Positions 1 through 8,676 of a stretch of DNA of 64,000 nucleotides are shown here, in pieces. The first letter of the stretch is position 1; each line of letters opens with the position of its first letter. Both the position numbers and the translations under genes were made by a program. This DNA comes from Pseudomonas anguilliseptica (GTDB taxonomy: Bacteria > Pseudomonadota > Gammaproteobacteria > Pseudomonadales > Pseudomonadaceae), in contig NZ_FNSC01000001.1 of assembly GCF_900105355.1 (NCBI RefSeq), forward strand, positions 4,956,147 to 5,020,146, in the 5' to 3' direction. The notes under the pieces were generated by a model that had not been told where the DNA came from, did not search any database, and worked only from the letters and a program-made list of their open reading frames with translations.

Positions 1-883
1 TCTTCACCCCCGCCTTATCAACACCGACAGTGAGGGTGACAGTTTTACCGGCAGCCAGATCCGCAGGTGCTTGAGCAGCAACCAGATCAATAGTTACCCC
101 TTCAAGGGCATCCTCAACGCGGTTGGTATCACGCACCAGCTGCAAGCCATCAATACTCAGCTTGGCCGATTGAGCCTTGGTAATAACCCCACCAGCACCG
201 GTGGTAGAACTGGGAGGTAGAAAAGCGTCGGAATTACCCGGATCAACGACCGGGGCAAAGTTTTGAGAAGTCAGCAGATTACTACCGCTGGTGACCCCAT
301 CCTCACTCGCGACAACCTGGATATCGTTGCCAGCACCACTCTTGGTAGAGCTCAGCACCAAACGCGAACCGGAGGCATCCGAAATAATAGTGGCGCTGAC
401 ACCGCTGTCCTTGCCAGCCTCATTGATTGCGTCGCGCATGCCTGCAAGCGTGTTGTTACTCGCAGTAATGTTGACATTGAAGCTTGAACTTCCCGCTGAA
501 ATGGCCAGCGTGCCGCTATTGAACGTGGCAGTGCTGCCACCCGCCACCGATTGCAAAGCGACTTTGCTGCTAGTGGCTAACTGCTCAACCTGAAGATTGT
601 AAGTACCTGCCGGAGCCGTGGCAGCAGCAGTTACCTTGAACACACTGGAGTTAGACGAGCTTGCCGTGCGCGATTCGAACAACGACACCTTGTTCAACGA
701 GTCGACGGCCGTCTTGAAGGTATTCAGTGCTCCAGTAAGAGAGCCGATTGCCGAGATGCGCGTGGTGGTGGTTTTCTCGAGACGGTCAAGCTGGTTGGTT
801 TTCGGTGCCCTTTCGGCATCAACCAAAGCTGCGACAATGCTGTCGATATTGATTCCTGAGCCAATGCCCGTAACCCCGGCCAT
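1..883 (-). CDS. fliD: Flagellar hook-associated protein 2 (filament cap) FliD, N-terminal part
   Basis: Reading leftward from the ATG at 881-883, the product begins MAGVTGIGSGINIDSIV and continues through the conserved coiled N-terminal region (LVDAERAP, LTGALNTFKTAVDSL) typical of FliD, the pentameric cap that folds flagellin at the filament tip. About 294 residues are visible; the gene runs off the left edge, so its C-terminal coiled coil cannot be judged. A GAGGTG ribosome-binding site lies about 6 bases upstream. The gene follows flaG by 74 bases in the order fliC-flaG-fliD that is standard in Pseudomonas. The identification is firm. Confidence 0.93.
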   Translation of the reverse strand, partial: MAGVTGIGSGINIDSIVAALVDAERAPKTNQLDRLEKTTTTRISAIGSLTGALNTFKTAVDSLNKVSLFESRTASSSNSSVFKVTAAATAPAGTYNLQVEQLATSSKVALQSVAGGSTATFNSGTLAISAGSSSFNVNITASNNTLAGMRDAINEAGKDSGVSATIISDASGSRLVLSSTKSGAGNDIQVVASEDGVTSGSNLLTSQNFAPVVDPGNSDAFLPPSSTTGAGGVITKAQSAKLSIDGLQLVRDTNRVEDALEGVTIDLVAAQAPADLAAGKTVTLTVGVDKAGVK

Positions 884-906
884 GCTTCACCTCGCCAAAA
901 TAATGA

Positions 907-933
907 CTATTAACACTACGCCAGTGTTAATAG
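907..933. repeat. Perfect 10-bp inverted repeat between flaG and fliD
   Basis: CTATTAACAC (907-916) and GTGTTAATAG (924-933) are perfect reverse complements around a 7-base loop, only 23 bases upstream of the fliD start. It could be a regulator site or an RNA hairpin in the flaG-fliD leader. On the minus strand it is followed by a short T-rich stretch, so weak attenuation is also possible. The symmetry is seen directly; the function is not known. Confidence 0.6.
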
Positions 934-957
934 GCAAAAGCCGCGCCAACCTTCTGG

Positions 958-1338
958 TCAGGTTTCGGCTTTGAATAACAGACTACGCACCTCCGAAAGG
1001 TTTTCTGCCAATTGCAGTGCCTCTTCAGAAGGTATTTGTCGAATCACATCACCCGACCCCGCATCTGTCACCTTAACCACTACACGCCCACTACCCTCTT
1101 CAAGGGAAAAATTCAGGCTACGACGAACCGTTTGGACAAAGTCCTGAATCGTCGCAACAGCCGCCTCAACCTCTTCACGAGAAGCCGGAGAGTCATTACC
1201 TACCTGCGCAGTGCTATTGGCAGCGTCTTCAGATGCTTGACGTTCAGCCTTAACAACCGCTGCCGGCAAGCTCTGCGCACGCTCCGTTTTAGCCACTGGA
1301 GCAGTAACGGGCGAACTTTGAATAGAACCAATGTCCAT
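958..1338 (-). CDS. flaG: Flagellar protein FlaG
   Basis: A 126-residue protein with a low-complexity N-terminus and a C-terminal FlaG domain (about residues 55-126), including the conserved NFSLEEGSGRVVVKVTDAGS and VIRQIPSEEAL segments. FlaG proteins are small flagellar accessory proteins that influence filament length in Pseudomonas and Vibrio. The start at 1336-1338 has a GAGGAG site 7 bases upstream. It lies just downstream of fliC, separated by a strong hairpin that may lower flaG expression relative to flagellin. Length and neighbours match the family. Confidence 0.93.
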   Translation of the reverse strand: MDIGSIQSSPVTAPVAKTERAQSLPAAVVKAERQASEDAANSTAQVGNDSPASREEVEAAVATIQDFVQTVRRSLNFSLEEGSGRVVVKVTDAGSGDVIRQIPSEEALQLAENLSEVRSLLFKAET

Positions 1339-1361
1339 AACTTTCTCCTCAGAATGAGGGA

Positions 1362-1392
1362 ACGGGGAGAAGAGCTAAGCCCTTCTCCCCGT
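1362..1392 (-). terminator. Strong hairpin between fliC and flaG (terminator or attenuator)
   Basis: ACGGGGAGAAG (1362-1372) pairs perfectly with CTTCTCCCCGT (1382-1392) around a 9-base loop, 18 bases after the fliC stop. On the transcribed strand no clear U-tract follows, and the flaG ribosome-binding site begins shortly after. It may therefore stabilise the fliC 3' end or attenuate read-through rather than act as a full terminator. Confidence 0.6.
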
Positions 1393-1410
1393 AGTCTAGC
1401 CCTTTTACCC

Positions 1411-3015
1411 TTAGCCAAGCAGGCTGAGTACAGCCTGTGGCAACTGGTTAGCCTGGGCCAGGATTGCGGTACCGGCTTGCTGCAGGATCTGGTTTTTAGT
1501 CAGCTCCGAAGTCTCGGCAGCGTAGTCAGTGTCGCGAATCCGGCTACGAGCAGCGGAAGCGTTCTCACCAATGTTCTGCAGGTTCGCAATGGTGTTCTCG
1601 AAGCGGTTCTGCACCGCACCGAGCTGGGCTCGCTGACTATCGATGTTGGAGATTGCCCCGCTGACGATACCCAGAGCGTTCTGCGCACCGACGGCAGTAC
1701 TCACATCAATTTCGGCAACCGAATCCAAGTTACTGAACACGCTGGCTGGCTGCACACCACCATCGATGGTGCTGAAGTTTTTCACTTCAAACGCATCCGG
1801 CGACTCGAAGCGCAGTTGCCCCACAACCGCAGCACCCAGATCGCTCGCAGCACCACCACCAGCACCACCAATAGCGACGGTAGCGCCAATATTGTCAGAG
1901 TTATCCGATGCCGACTGGTTATCACCTTCAAAACCGAGGGTTTGGATGTTACCCGCTACCTCAGTACCACTCGTACCGCCAGTGAAATTGGTGATTACGA
2001 TGTTGTCGCCACGTTCGCTGGTCAGTTCCAGGGTACCATCAGCATTGGCACGAGCAGTAACACCGGTCTTGCCCGCTTCCTTGTTGACCGCATCGGCAAC
2101 CGCCGAGAGATCGTTCCAGTCGGTGATGTTGGCCGAGATCGCTACCTTATCGTCGACATTGGCGTCGTTGGAACCATACAGGTTAAAGCTGAGGGTTTCA
2201 GCATTGGTAGTGGTACCACCAGTGATGTCAATTTTCGCTACGGTGCGAGCCTGGGCAGTGATGCCTGTTGCATCGGATACACCGTTCACGCCATTGGCCA
2301 CATCACGCGCCGAACCGTTCACTGCAAGGGCTACGGACGCAGTACCCAGCTTGCCTGCCAGGGTCAAACCAGCAGTAGTAGCAGGTGAGGAGGAATAACC
2401 AATAGTAGTGGTAGTCAAGGCAGCAAAATCACTACCGGCGACCGCAACTTTACCACCCTGGCTAGCATTGGCTGCACCCGCTTCAGCACTGCTGAAACGG
2501 TTGGCACCGATACGGGCCGCACCTGCAGCACCGATAGAAACGCTGATGGTTTCAAAGGCGTTGGCACCGACCTGGAAGCTCTGCGAGCCGAAAGTACCGT
2601 CAAGAATCTTGCGAGCACCGAAGCTGGTGGTCTCAGCGATACGATTCAGCTCTTGCTGCAACTGGGACACTTCACCCTGAAGGGCTGCACGTTCAGTTGC
2701 ACCGTTGGAACCGTTGGCCGATTGCAGCGCCAAGTCGCGCATACGCTGCAGGATCCCGGTGGACTGCTGCAGAGCGCCTTCAGCCGTCTGCGCCAGAGAG
2801 ATACCGTCGTTGGCGTTACGAGTGGCTACGCTCAGGCCATTGATCTGACTGGTCAGGCGGTTGGAAATTTGCAGACCAGCAGCGTCATCTTTGGCGCTGT
2901 TGATACGGAAGCCAGTGGACAGGCGCTGCAGGGATGTGTCCAGGCCTTTGGATGAAGTATTCAGGTTACGCTGAGTATTGAGTGACGCTACGTTTGTGTT
3001 GACTGTAAGGGCCAT
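1411..3015 (-). CDS. fliC: Flagellin (filament subunit)
   Basis: The product starts [19 protein letters not shown] and ends [11 protein letters not shown], the conserved D0/D1 terminal helices of Pseudomonas flagellins. A variable, Ser/Thr/Ala/Gly-rich D2/D3 centre lies between them (about residues 180-430). The length is 534 residues. The ATG at 3013-3015 has GGAGG 8 bases upstream. An in-frame TTG five codons earlier overlaps that site and is not the start. A sigma28 promoter lies about 100 bases upstream. The gene is adjacent to a glycosylation island between flgL and fliC, so its surface Ser/Thr residues are likely O-glycosylated (inference). Confidence 0.97.
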   Translation of the reverse strand: MALTVNTNVASLNTQRNLNTSSKGLDTSLQRLSTGFRINSAKDDAAGLQISNRLTSQINGLSVATRNANDGISLAQTAEGALQQSTGILQRMRDLALQSANGSNGATERAALQGEVSQLQQELNRIAETTSFGARKILDGTFGSQSFQVGANAFETISVSIGAAGAARIGANRFSSAEAGAANASQGGKVAVAGSDFAALTTTTIGYSSSPATTAGLTLAGKLGTASVALAVNGSARDVANGVNGVSDATGITAQARTVAKIDITGGTTTNAETLSFNLYGSNDANVDDKVAISANITDWNDLSAVADAVNKEAGKTGVTARANADGTLELTSERGDNIVITNFTGGTSGTEVAGNIQTLGFEGDNQSASDNSDNIGATVAIGGAGGGAASDLGAAVVGQLRFESPDAFEVKNFSTIDGGVQPASVFSNLDSVAEIDVSTAVGAQNALGIVSGAISNIDSQRAQLGAVQNRFENTIANLQNIGENASAARSRIRDTDYAAETSELTKNQILQQAGTAILAQANQLPQAVLSLLG

Positions 3016-3050
3016 GGTGTTTGCCTCCAAAGGACCGTGCTACTGAGATT

Positions 3051-3088
3051 GTCTGAGCCTGCGAGCTTCGGGCCTGCTTTGCTCAGAC
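3051..3088 (-). other. Stem-loop in the fliC 5' untranslated region
   Basis: GTCTGAGC (3051-3058) is complementary to GCTCAGAC (3081-3088), with a 22-base loop. It lies between the sigma28 promoter and the fliC ribosome-binding site, so it would form in the flagellin leader RNA and might affect stability or translation. Only the complementarity is observed. Confidence 0.4.
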
Positions 3089-3115
3089 GCCCCATAAAGT
3101 TCGCATTCGATCTTT

Positions 3116-3142
3116 ATATCGGCGCTACCAGCAGCAACTTTA
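3116..3142 (-). promoter_or_regulatory. Sigma28 (FliA) promoter of fliC
   Basis: On the minus strand TAAAGTTG (-35, 3135-3142) is followed after exactly 11 bases by GCCGATAT (-10, 3116-3123). This is nearly identical to the FliA consensus TAAAGTTT-N11-GCCGATAA. The placement upstream of fliC agrees with late, FliA/FlgM-controlled flagellin expression. Confidence 0.9.
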
Positions 3143-3288
3143 GGCAGCTTTAGCAAGAAAATTCTCAGATTTTTTTCTACTTACCGATCAGTCAGTTAGG
3201 CTGCCAAACAGCAGCCAATACGACGTATTGATGGAAAACTTGACGCTTACAGCAACATTCACGCGCACACGCGGCGGACCTTAGAAGC

Positions 3289-4068
3289 TCAAGCCAGACG
3301 TTTCAGAAACCCATCCGGTGCCACAGTAATCAATAGCTTGTCCTGCATCGCCTGATCTATGACGAAAGCCTGACCAGCGTCTGTCTTGAGGAAAGCATGC
3401 ACGGCAGTCTTGGGGTTGTCGCCTGGCCCCCAGGGGCGATCCGGAAAGAAGTCGGCCGGCATGTCTTCGACCACCGTATCGAAGACCACGCAGTAGCTGC
3501 CTGGGCTGACCAGCGGACTGTACAACTCCAACTCACGCAGCACATGCGCGTGGGTATGGTTGGAGTCGAGAATCACCAGTACCCGCTGGGCACTGGCCGC
3601 CTCACACCGCACCTGGGCCATCACCTCGTCACCGATTGATGAGCCTTCGATTAGGCTGATCCGTGAGAACAGCGGATGCTCCTCAATAGCAGCTCGGTTA
3701 TGCGGACGAATTTCGATATCCACCCCAACCACTCGCCGTGGCGCAGCAGTGCGCCCTTCGCACAGATCGAGCAGAGCCAACAGCGACGCATTGAGGATCA
3801 GCGAGCCACCATGGGCGATACCGGTTTCGATGATCAGATCCGGCTTCACCGTCCACACCAGCTCCTGCAGAGCGACTATGTCCTGCGGATACTGGATGAT
3901 GGGGCGACCAAGCCAGGTGAAGTTGTAGGAATACTTGTGCTGGCAGCTGTGCACCAGCCAGTCAATCGACTTGGCCTGCAATGCGCTATCGGCGCCAGCA
4001 CCCTGAGCATTCTGTGCGCAATCATCGCGAAAAGTTTGATGTTGCGCCGCATAGTCCTGCTTAGCCAT
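3289..4068 (-). CDS. CmcI-like SAM-dependent methyltransferase (cephalosporin hydroxylase family)
   Basis: A 259-residue protein with a Rossmann methyltransferase core: LIIETGIAHGGSLI (SAM loop), VVGVDIEI (acidic residue after strand 2) and VLVILDSNHTHAHVLREL. This matches the CmcI / rhamnosyl O-methyltransferase family, which commonly O-methylates sugars in glycan clusters. The ATG at 4066-4068 has AAGGAG upstream and overlaps the end of the acyltransferase gene by 8 bases; a longer in-frame extension to 4188 is read within that gene and is unlikely. As the last gene of the island, it probably methylates a hydroxyl of the flagellin sugar. Substrate is inference. Confidence 0.8.
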   Translation of the reverse strand: MAKQDYAAQHQTFRDDCAQNAQGAGADSALQAKSIDWLVHSCQHKYSYNFTWLGRPIIQYPQDIVALQELVWTVKPDLIIETGIAHGGSLILNASLLALLDLCEGRTAAPRRVVGVDIEIRPHNRAAIEEHPLFSRISLIEGSSIGDEVMAQVRCEAASAQRVLVILDSNHTHAHVLRELELYSPLVSPGSYCVVFDTVVEDMPADFFPDRPWGPGDNPKTAVHAFLKTDAGQAFVIDQAMQDKLLITVAPDGFLKRLA

Positions 4069-4717
4069 CCAATGACTCCTTTTCAATCGGTTCATAACGA
4101 AGAATGCGGGCAGGATTGCCCACCACCACTGCGCCTGCCGGGACATCCCGAGTAACCACGGCTCCGGCACCAATAGTCGCCCAGGCACCGATGCGCAACC
4201 GCGGTAAAACTACCGCGCTGGCACCAACGAACACACCATCGCCAACCTCCACCTTGCCACACAGATTGGCCCCTGGTGCGATGAAAACAGAATCACCCAG
4301 ACGGCATTCATGATTGATGATGCTGCCGGCGCTGACACTGCAATTGCGCCCCAGACGCACATCGGCCTGTAAGACGGCGTACTGCTGCAGATAACTGCCC
4401 AACCCCAGTTCGACCATCCCCAGCTCAAGCTGCGGGTGAATAAACTGCCCAAGCTCGGCACCGGCCGCCAGCAACGCTCGGGTGGTCTGGTGACGGGTGC
4501 GAGTATCGCGGGTAATCAGATTGACCAGAAGGTGCTCGCCGATCAGCTCAGCCAACCGTTCGAAACCGCCAAACACCGGGAGACCGTGGAAATCCATACC
4601 GTGTTTTGCGGGATCATTGTCCAGCAGCCCCGCTACCGGTTGACCGGCACCGATAACCGCGCGCGCCTGGCCCACCAGTTCCGGGTTATTGGCACCGAGT
4701 AGCAACAGCGGTTTCAC
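4061..4717 (-). CDS. Sugar O-/N-acyltransferase, NeuD/PglD type with hexapeptide repeats
   Basis: A 218-residue protein. The N-terminal half is a PglD_N-like Rossmann domain (LLLLGANNPELVG, LLDNDPAKHG, FGGFERL). The C-terminal half is a left-handed beta-helix made of hexapeptide repeats (VRLGRNCSVSAGSIINHECR, VGDGVFVGASAVVLP, IGAGAVVTRDVPAGAVVVG). Relatives acetylate amino- or sialic-type nucleotide sugars. Next to a sugar aminotransferase it most likely acylates the new amine. It overlaps both neighbours, implying translational coupling. The acyl donor cannot be deduced. Confidence 0.85.
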   Translation of the reverse strand: MKPLLLLGANNPELVGQARAVIGAGQPVAGLLDNDPAKHGMDFHGLPVFGGFERLAELIGEHLLVNLITRDTRTRHQTTRALLAAGAELGQFIHPQLELGMVELGLGSYLQQYAVLQADVRLGRNCSVSAGSIINHECRLGDSVFIAPGANLCGKVEVGDGVFVGASAVVLPRLRIGAWATIGAGAVVTRDVPAGAVVVGNPARILRYEPIEKESLDG

Positions 4718-5829
4718 AGCTGCAACCCCTGCAATATGGCATCGACCACCCGCTGCTGGTCGACAGCCACGAGATCGTGATAGCTCGGCAGGTTGAAGGC
4801 TCGCAGGGCGAGGTCGTGCGCCCGCGGCGTACTGACCGGCGTCAGGTTGGCGAACACAGGGGTATCACTGAGCGGCTGGAAGAAGACTCGCGCATCGATG
4901 CCAGCCTGGCCCATATGCATCAGCACCCGATCACGCTGCCCGGCCAACTCCGATGGCAACACCAGAGTCGGCATCCAGTAACTGTTGCGGCAGTCCGCCG
5001 CTTCGGGGTTCATCCTGGTCCCCGGAATCGAGGCTAGCAAGCGCTCCTGGTAGAGGGCGAAGATTTCCCGCTTGCGCGCCACCAGCTCCTCGATACGTTC
5101 CAGTTGCGCGCAGCCCAGGGCCGCCTGCAAGTTGGAGATCTTGTACTTATGGCCCAACTCGGACGGCCAGAACTGGCGCATGTCGCCGGCTGCACGACCG
5201 TGGTTATTGAGCTGCTGAACGCGCTTGAGCAGAGTTTCATCGCGGGTCGCGAGCATGCCACCCTCACCAGTGGTCATGGCCTTGGTGCCATGGAAGGAGA
5301 ACACCGAGAAGGTCGAGCAGCTGCCGGCTTTCTGCCCGCGCCACTCTGAGCCCAACGCCTCGGCAGCGTCCTCGATCAGTGCCAGACCATGGCGCGCGGC
5401 CAGGGCCTGCAATTGTTCCAACGCAGCCAGATTGCCATACAGGTGCACGGCAATGATCGCCCGGGTGCGTGGCGTAATCGCACGCTCAACCGCCGCTGGA
5501 TCCAGGCACCATGAGTCCTCCAGCACATCGACCAGCACCGGGGTGGCCCCGACATAGAACACCGGCGCTGCCGAAGCGATCCAGTTTATGTCGGCGAGAA
5601 TCACCTCATCGCCCGACCCGATGTCCAAAGCACGCAGCCCCAGATGCAAGGCACCGGTACAACTCGAGGTGGCATGCGCATAGGGCACATTCAGATAGGC
5701 AGCGAACTCACGCTCAAAACGGTTGATGTAGTCATAACAATGCTCGCCCCAGCCATTACGGGCGGCATCCAGCACATACTCAACTTCACGGTCGCCGATA
5801 CTCGGCTTGGTATAGTGAATTTTGCTCAT
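4714..5829 (-). CDS. DegT/DnrJ/EryC1-family PLP sugar aminotransferase
   Basis: A 371-residue fold-type I aminotransferase. Visible motifs are TSSCTGALHLGLRAL (cofactor phosphate region), IEDAAEALGSEW (Asp that binds the PLP ring nitrogen) and SFHGTKAMTTGEGG with the Schiff-base lysine. That lysine makes it a true aminotransferase rather than a ColD/RfbH-type dehydratase, which has His there. The start at 5827-5829 overlaps the previous stop (ATGA). Its expected substrate is a nucleotide-linked 4-keto (or 3-keto) 6-deoxy sugar from the RfbF/RfbG pathway beside it; the position aminated is inference. Confidence 0.88.
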   Translation of the reverse strand: MSKIHYTKPSIGDREVEYVLDAARNGWGEHCYDYINRFEREFAAYLNVPYAHATSSCTGALHLGLRALDIGSGDEVILADINWIASAAPVFYVGATPVLVDVLEDSWCLDPAAVERAITPRTRAIIAVHLYGNLAALEQLQALAARHGLALIEDAAEALGSEWRGQKAGSCSTFSVFSFHGTKAMTTGEGGMLATRDETLLKRVQQLNNHGRAAGDMRQFWPSELGHKYKISNLQAALGCAQLERIEELVARKREIFALYQERLLASIPGTRMNPEAADCRNSYWMPTLVLPSELAGQRDRVLMHMGQAGIDARVFFQPLSDTPVFANLTPVSTPRAHDLALRAFNLPSYHDLVAVDQQRVVDAILQGLQL

Positions 5830-7049
5830 AGCACTTGCAGCTCCGGCACTGCCACCACAAAGTGTCCGCCCCACTCATAGATTCCGGCCTGCTGCTGAAT
5901 CACCTCGTCACGCAGATTCCACGGCAGGACCAATAAATAATCAGGCTTATCGACGGCAATGCGCGCCGGAGCAACCACCGGGATGCGACTGCCGGGGAGA
6001 AACTTGCCCTGCTTGTGCGGGTTGGCATCGGCTACCCAGGTCAGCAGATCGCTACGTACGCCGGCATAGTTGAGCAAGGTATTGCCCTTGGCTGCCGCAC
6101 CGTAAGCAGCAACTGTCTTGCCTTCGGCTTTGGCCTTGAGCAGGAAGCGCAGCAGCTCATGTTTGATGCGCTCGGCGGCAGGGGTCAGGGTCGAATAGAA
6201 GGCGGAGGTTCTAATGCCGGCCTGCTCTTCGCGCGCCAGCAACTCGGCCACGGCTGCAGAGGCGTCACGCTCACCGCCAACTCGCTGCGCATAGACCCGC
6301 AGCGAGCCGCCATGGGCTGGCAACTCCTCGACATCGAAAATATGCAGACCATTGCGCGCACACAGGCTCTGTACGGCCGTAAGCGACAGGTAGGAGTAAT
6401 GCTCGTGGTACAGGGTGTCGAACTGCTGCTCGGCCATCAACCGCAGCAGATGGGGAAACTCGAAGGTGGCCACACCGCTCGGCTGCAACAACGTGGCAAA
6501 GCCCTTGAGGAAATCATTGATATCCGGCACATGAGCCAGCACGTTGTTGGCCGCCATCAGGTCGGCACGCCAGCCCTCTGCTGCCAGGGCTGCAGCCGTA
6601 GCCTCGCCAAAGAACAGCTCACGAATCTGCAAGCCCTTCTCCCGCGCCGCACGCGCGGTGCTGGCAGTCGGTTCGACGCCCAGGCAGGGAATGCCGCGCT
6701 GCGCCACGTACTGCAGCAGGTAACCGTCATTAGCGGCGATTTCCACCACCCGGCTCTGGGCATTCAGGCCAAAACGCTCGACCATCTGCGTGACGTAACG
6801 CTGGGCGTGCTCCAGCCAGCTGCTGGAGTAGGAGCTGAAATAGGCATAGTCGGCATCGAACAGACTATCGGCAGAACGGTAATCCTCGGTCTGTACCAGC
6901 CAGCAGCTGTCGCACACCAGCACCCGCAGCGGCACCCATTGCTCGGCCTGATCAAGCTGATCGGCGCGCAGGTAGGCATTGGAAGGCGGCGCAGTACCCA
7001 GGTCTATCAGCGGCACATGCAGGCCGGCACCACAACCTCGGCACTTCAT
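5826..7049 (-). CDS. Sugar C-methyltransferase (TylC3/NovU/CloU type)
   Basis: A 407-residue protein with an N-terminal zinc-binding segment (CRGCGAGL at residue 3 and C..C near VLVCDSCWLVQ). A central SAM-methyltransferase domain (VVEIAANDGYLLQYVAQRGI, YHEHYSYLSL) and a C-terminal Rossmann-like domain (VAAYGAAAKGNTLLNYAGV) follow. This three-domain plan is that of nucleotide-sugar C-methyltransferases, which act at C3 of 4-keto-6-deoxyhexoses. It forms ATGA overlaps with both neighbours. A branched-chain sugar is therefore expected in this flagellin glycan. Confidence 0.87.
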   Translation of the reverse strand: MKCRGCGAGLHVPLIDLGTAPPSNAYLRADQLDQAEQWVPLRVLVCDSCWLVQTEDYRSADSLFDADYAYFSSYSSSWLEHAQRYVTQMVERFGLNAQSRVVEIAANDGYLLQYVAQRGIPCLGVEPTASTARAAREKGLQIRELFFGEATAAALAAEGWRADLMAANNVLAHVPDINDFLKGFATLLQPSGVATFEFPHLLRLMAEQQFDTLYHEHYSYLSLTAVQSLCARNGLHIFDVEELPAHGGSLRVYAQRVGGERDASAAVAELLAREEQAGIRTSAFYSTLTPAAERIKHELLRFLLKAKAEGKTVAAYGAAAKGNTLLNYAGVRSDLLTWVADANPHKQGKFLPGSRIPVVAPARIAVDKPDYLLVLPWNLRDEVIQQQAGIYEWGGHFVVAVPELQVL

Positions 7050-7606
7050 AACTCGACTCCCTGAAAATCAGTGGCCAACGGCGGATGCGCCGCGTCTCGG
7101 GCAGAAAGATTGCTGACTGGCAATGGCCAGGTGATCGCCAGACGCTCATCACAGGGGAATAAACCACCCTCATGTTCGGGGCTGTAATCCGCACTGTGCA
7201 GGTAGAGCAACTCGGCATCGTCACTCAGCGCCTGAAAACCATGGGCAAACCCCGGTGGCAGCAACAAGCTTCGGCCATCACCGGCCTCCAGGCGTTCGGC
7301 ATGCCAGTGCAGAAAGGTCGCAGAATCGCGGCGGAGATCCACCGCGACATCCCACACTGCACCACGCAGGCAGGTAATCAGCTTGGTTTCGGCATGCGGC
7401 GGATACTGGAAGTGCAGGCCACGCACGCTGCCACGCTGTGCGGTACGCGAATGGTTGATCTGGCGAATCTGCAATGGCTGCCCGAATGCAGCCAGACTGC
7501 CCTGACAGAACAACCGAGCAAAACGGCCACGTTCGTCTTCATGCACCTTGTGCTGCAGGCTGAATAGACCCGCCAGCGGCAGCACCCGCAGACTCAGCTC
7601 ACTCAT
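7046..7606 (-). CDS. dTDP-4-dehydrorhamnose 3,5-epimerase-like cupin (RmlC family)
   Basis: A 186-residue RmlC-type cupin. It has FSLQHKVHEDERGRFARLF, SVRGLHFQYPPHAETKLI (active-site His), GAVWDVAVDLRRDS and PPGFAHGFQALSD, the usual family signature order. Such enzymes epimerise C3 and/or C5 of nucleotide 4-keto-6-deoxy sugars. Because the partner enzymes are of the CDP type, it likely acts on a CDP sugar and may be a 3- or 5-mono-epimerase (inference). It overlaps rfbG by ATGA. Confidence 0.87.
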   Translation of the reverse strand: MSELSLRVLPLAGLFSLQHKVHEDERGRFARLFCQGSLAAFGQPLQIRQINHSRTAQRGSVRGLHFQYPPHAETKLITCLRGAVWDVAVDLRRDSATFLHWHAERLEAGDGRSLLLPPGFAHGFQALSDDAELLYLHSADYSPEHEGGLFPCDERLAITWPLPVSNLSARDAAHPPLATDFQGVEL

Positions 7607-8676
7607 GCGCCCCCCCTGTAGCCAGCCAGCTGAGCCAGGGTCAAGGCGCGCATATCCTCACCACGCTGCCAGGCTTGGTGCCAGTTCAGGGTCTGCTGCA
7701 GGCAGTTATCCAGCGACCAGCGCGGCGTCCAGCCCAACAGTTGGCGGGCACGACTGCTGTCCAGGCGCAACAATCCCGCCTCATGCAATTCACTGGGCTC
7801 GATCAGCAGGCCAGGCGCTTGCGGCCAGCGCTGCGCCAAACGCTCGACCACCTCACCGACCGTGCACATGTCGTTATCGCTCGGGCCGAAATTCCAGGCT
7901 CCGGCAAACGCGCAACCCTGCTCGAACAACCCCTGGGCCAACTGCAGGTAACCGGTCAGCGGCTCCAGGGCATGCTGCCAGGGGCGCACGGCCTGCGGGT
8001 AACGCAAGGTGACCGGTTCACCACGCGTCCAGGCCGCCAGAATATCGGGCACCAGACGCTCGGGGGCAAAGTCGCCGCCGCCTAATACATTGCCGGCGCG
8101 GGCCGTGGCCATGGCCAAGCCGTGCTCGGCATAACGCGCAGCGGGGAAATAAGAAGAGGCGAATGACTGCGCCAGCAGCTCGCAGCAGGCCTTGCTGCTG
8201 CTGTAAGGATCATGTCCACCGAGTGCTTCGTTCTCGCGATATGGCCATGCCCATTCGTTGTTGGCGTAAACCTTGTCGGTGGTGACCACCACGCATGCCT
8301 TGACCCCGCCCGTCTGGCGCATTGCCTCGAGCAGGTGCAACGTGCCCATGACATTGCTGGCGTAGGTGCCCAGCGGGTCCCGATAACCCTCACGCACCAG
8401 CGGCTGAGCGGCCAGGTGCAGCACAATTTCCGGTTTGACCTGGTCCATCACCTGCTGCAACGCGGGCAGATCGCGCAAGTCACCGATATGACTGTCGATA
8501 CCCTCCCCGATTCGCGCCAGCTCAAACAGGCTGGGCGAGGTGGAGGGGTGCAGCGAAAAGCCACTGACCTGAGCGCCCCAGCTCTGCAGCCACAGCGTCA
8601 ACCAGCCACCCTTGAAGCCGGTATGCCCGGTGAGCAGTACCCGCTTGCGGCGCCAGAACGCAGGACTCAGCTCCAC
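7603..8676 (-). CDS. rfbG: CDP-glucose 4,6-dehydratase
   Basis: A 357-residue extended SDR. The NAD-binding motif TGHTGFKGGWL is near the N-terminus, the catalytic YxxxK is in DPYSSSKACCE, and LRYPQAVRPWQHALEPL is characteristic of RfbG. It converts CDP-glucose to CDP-4-keto-6-deoxyglucose. The GTG at 8674-8676 gives the normal family length and overlaps the rfbF end by 10 bases; a longer reading to 8706 would add a poorly supported extension. It works directly after the adjacent cytidylyltransferase. Confidence 0.92.
   Translation of the reverse strand: MELSPAFWRRKRVLLTGHTGFKGGWLTLWLQSWGAQVSGFSLHPSTSPSLFELARIGEGIDSHIGDLRDLPALQQVMDQVKPEIVLHLAAQPLVREGYRDPLGTYASNVMGTLHLLEAMRQTGGVKACVVVTTDKVYANNEWAWPYRENEALGGHDPYSSSKACCELLAQSFASSYFPAARYAEHGLAMATARAGNVLGGGDFAPERLVPDILAAWTRGEPVTLRYPQAVRPWQHALEPLTGYLQLAQGLFEQGCAFAGAWNFGPSDNDMCTVGEVVERLAQRWPQAPGLLIEPSELHEAGLLRLDSSRARQLLGWTPRWSLDNCLQQTLNWHQAWQRGEDMRALTLAQLAGYRGGA

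Noticed and set aside
1012..2388. Long plus-strand reading frame opposite fliC
   Set aside because: It is antisense to flagellin, has no family resemblance, and is explained by the codon bias of fliC.
3199..3216. GGCTGC/GCAGCC hairpin after the glycosylation island
   Set aside because: Short stem without a following T-run, so calling it a terminator is not supported.
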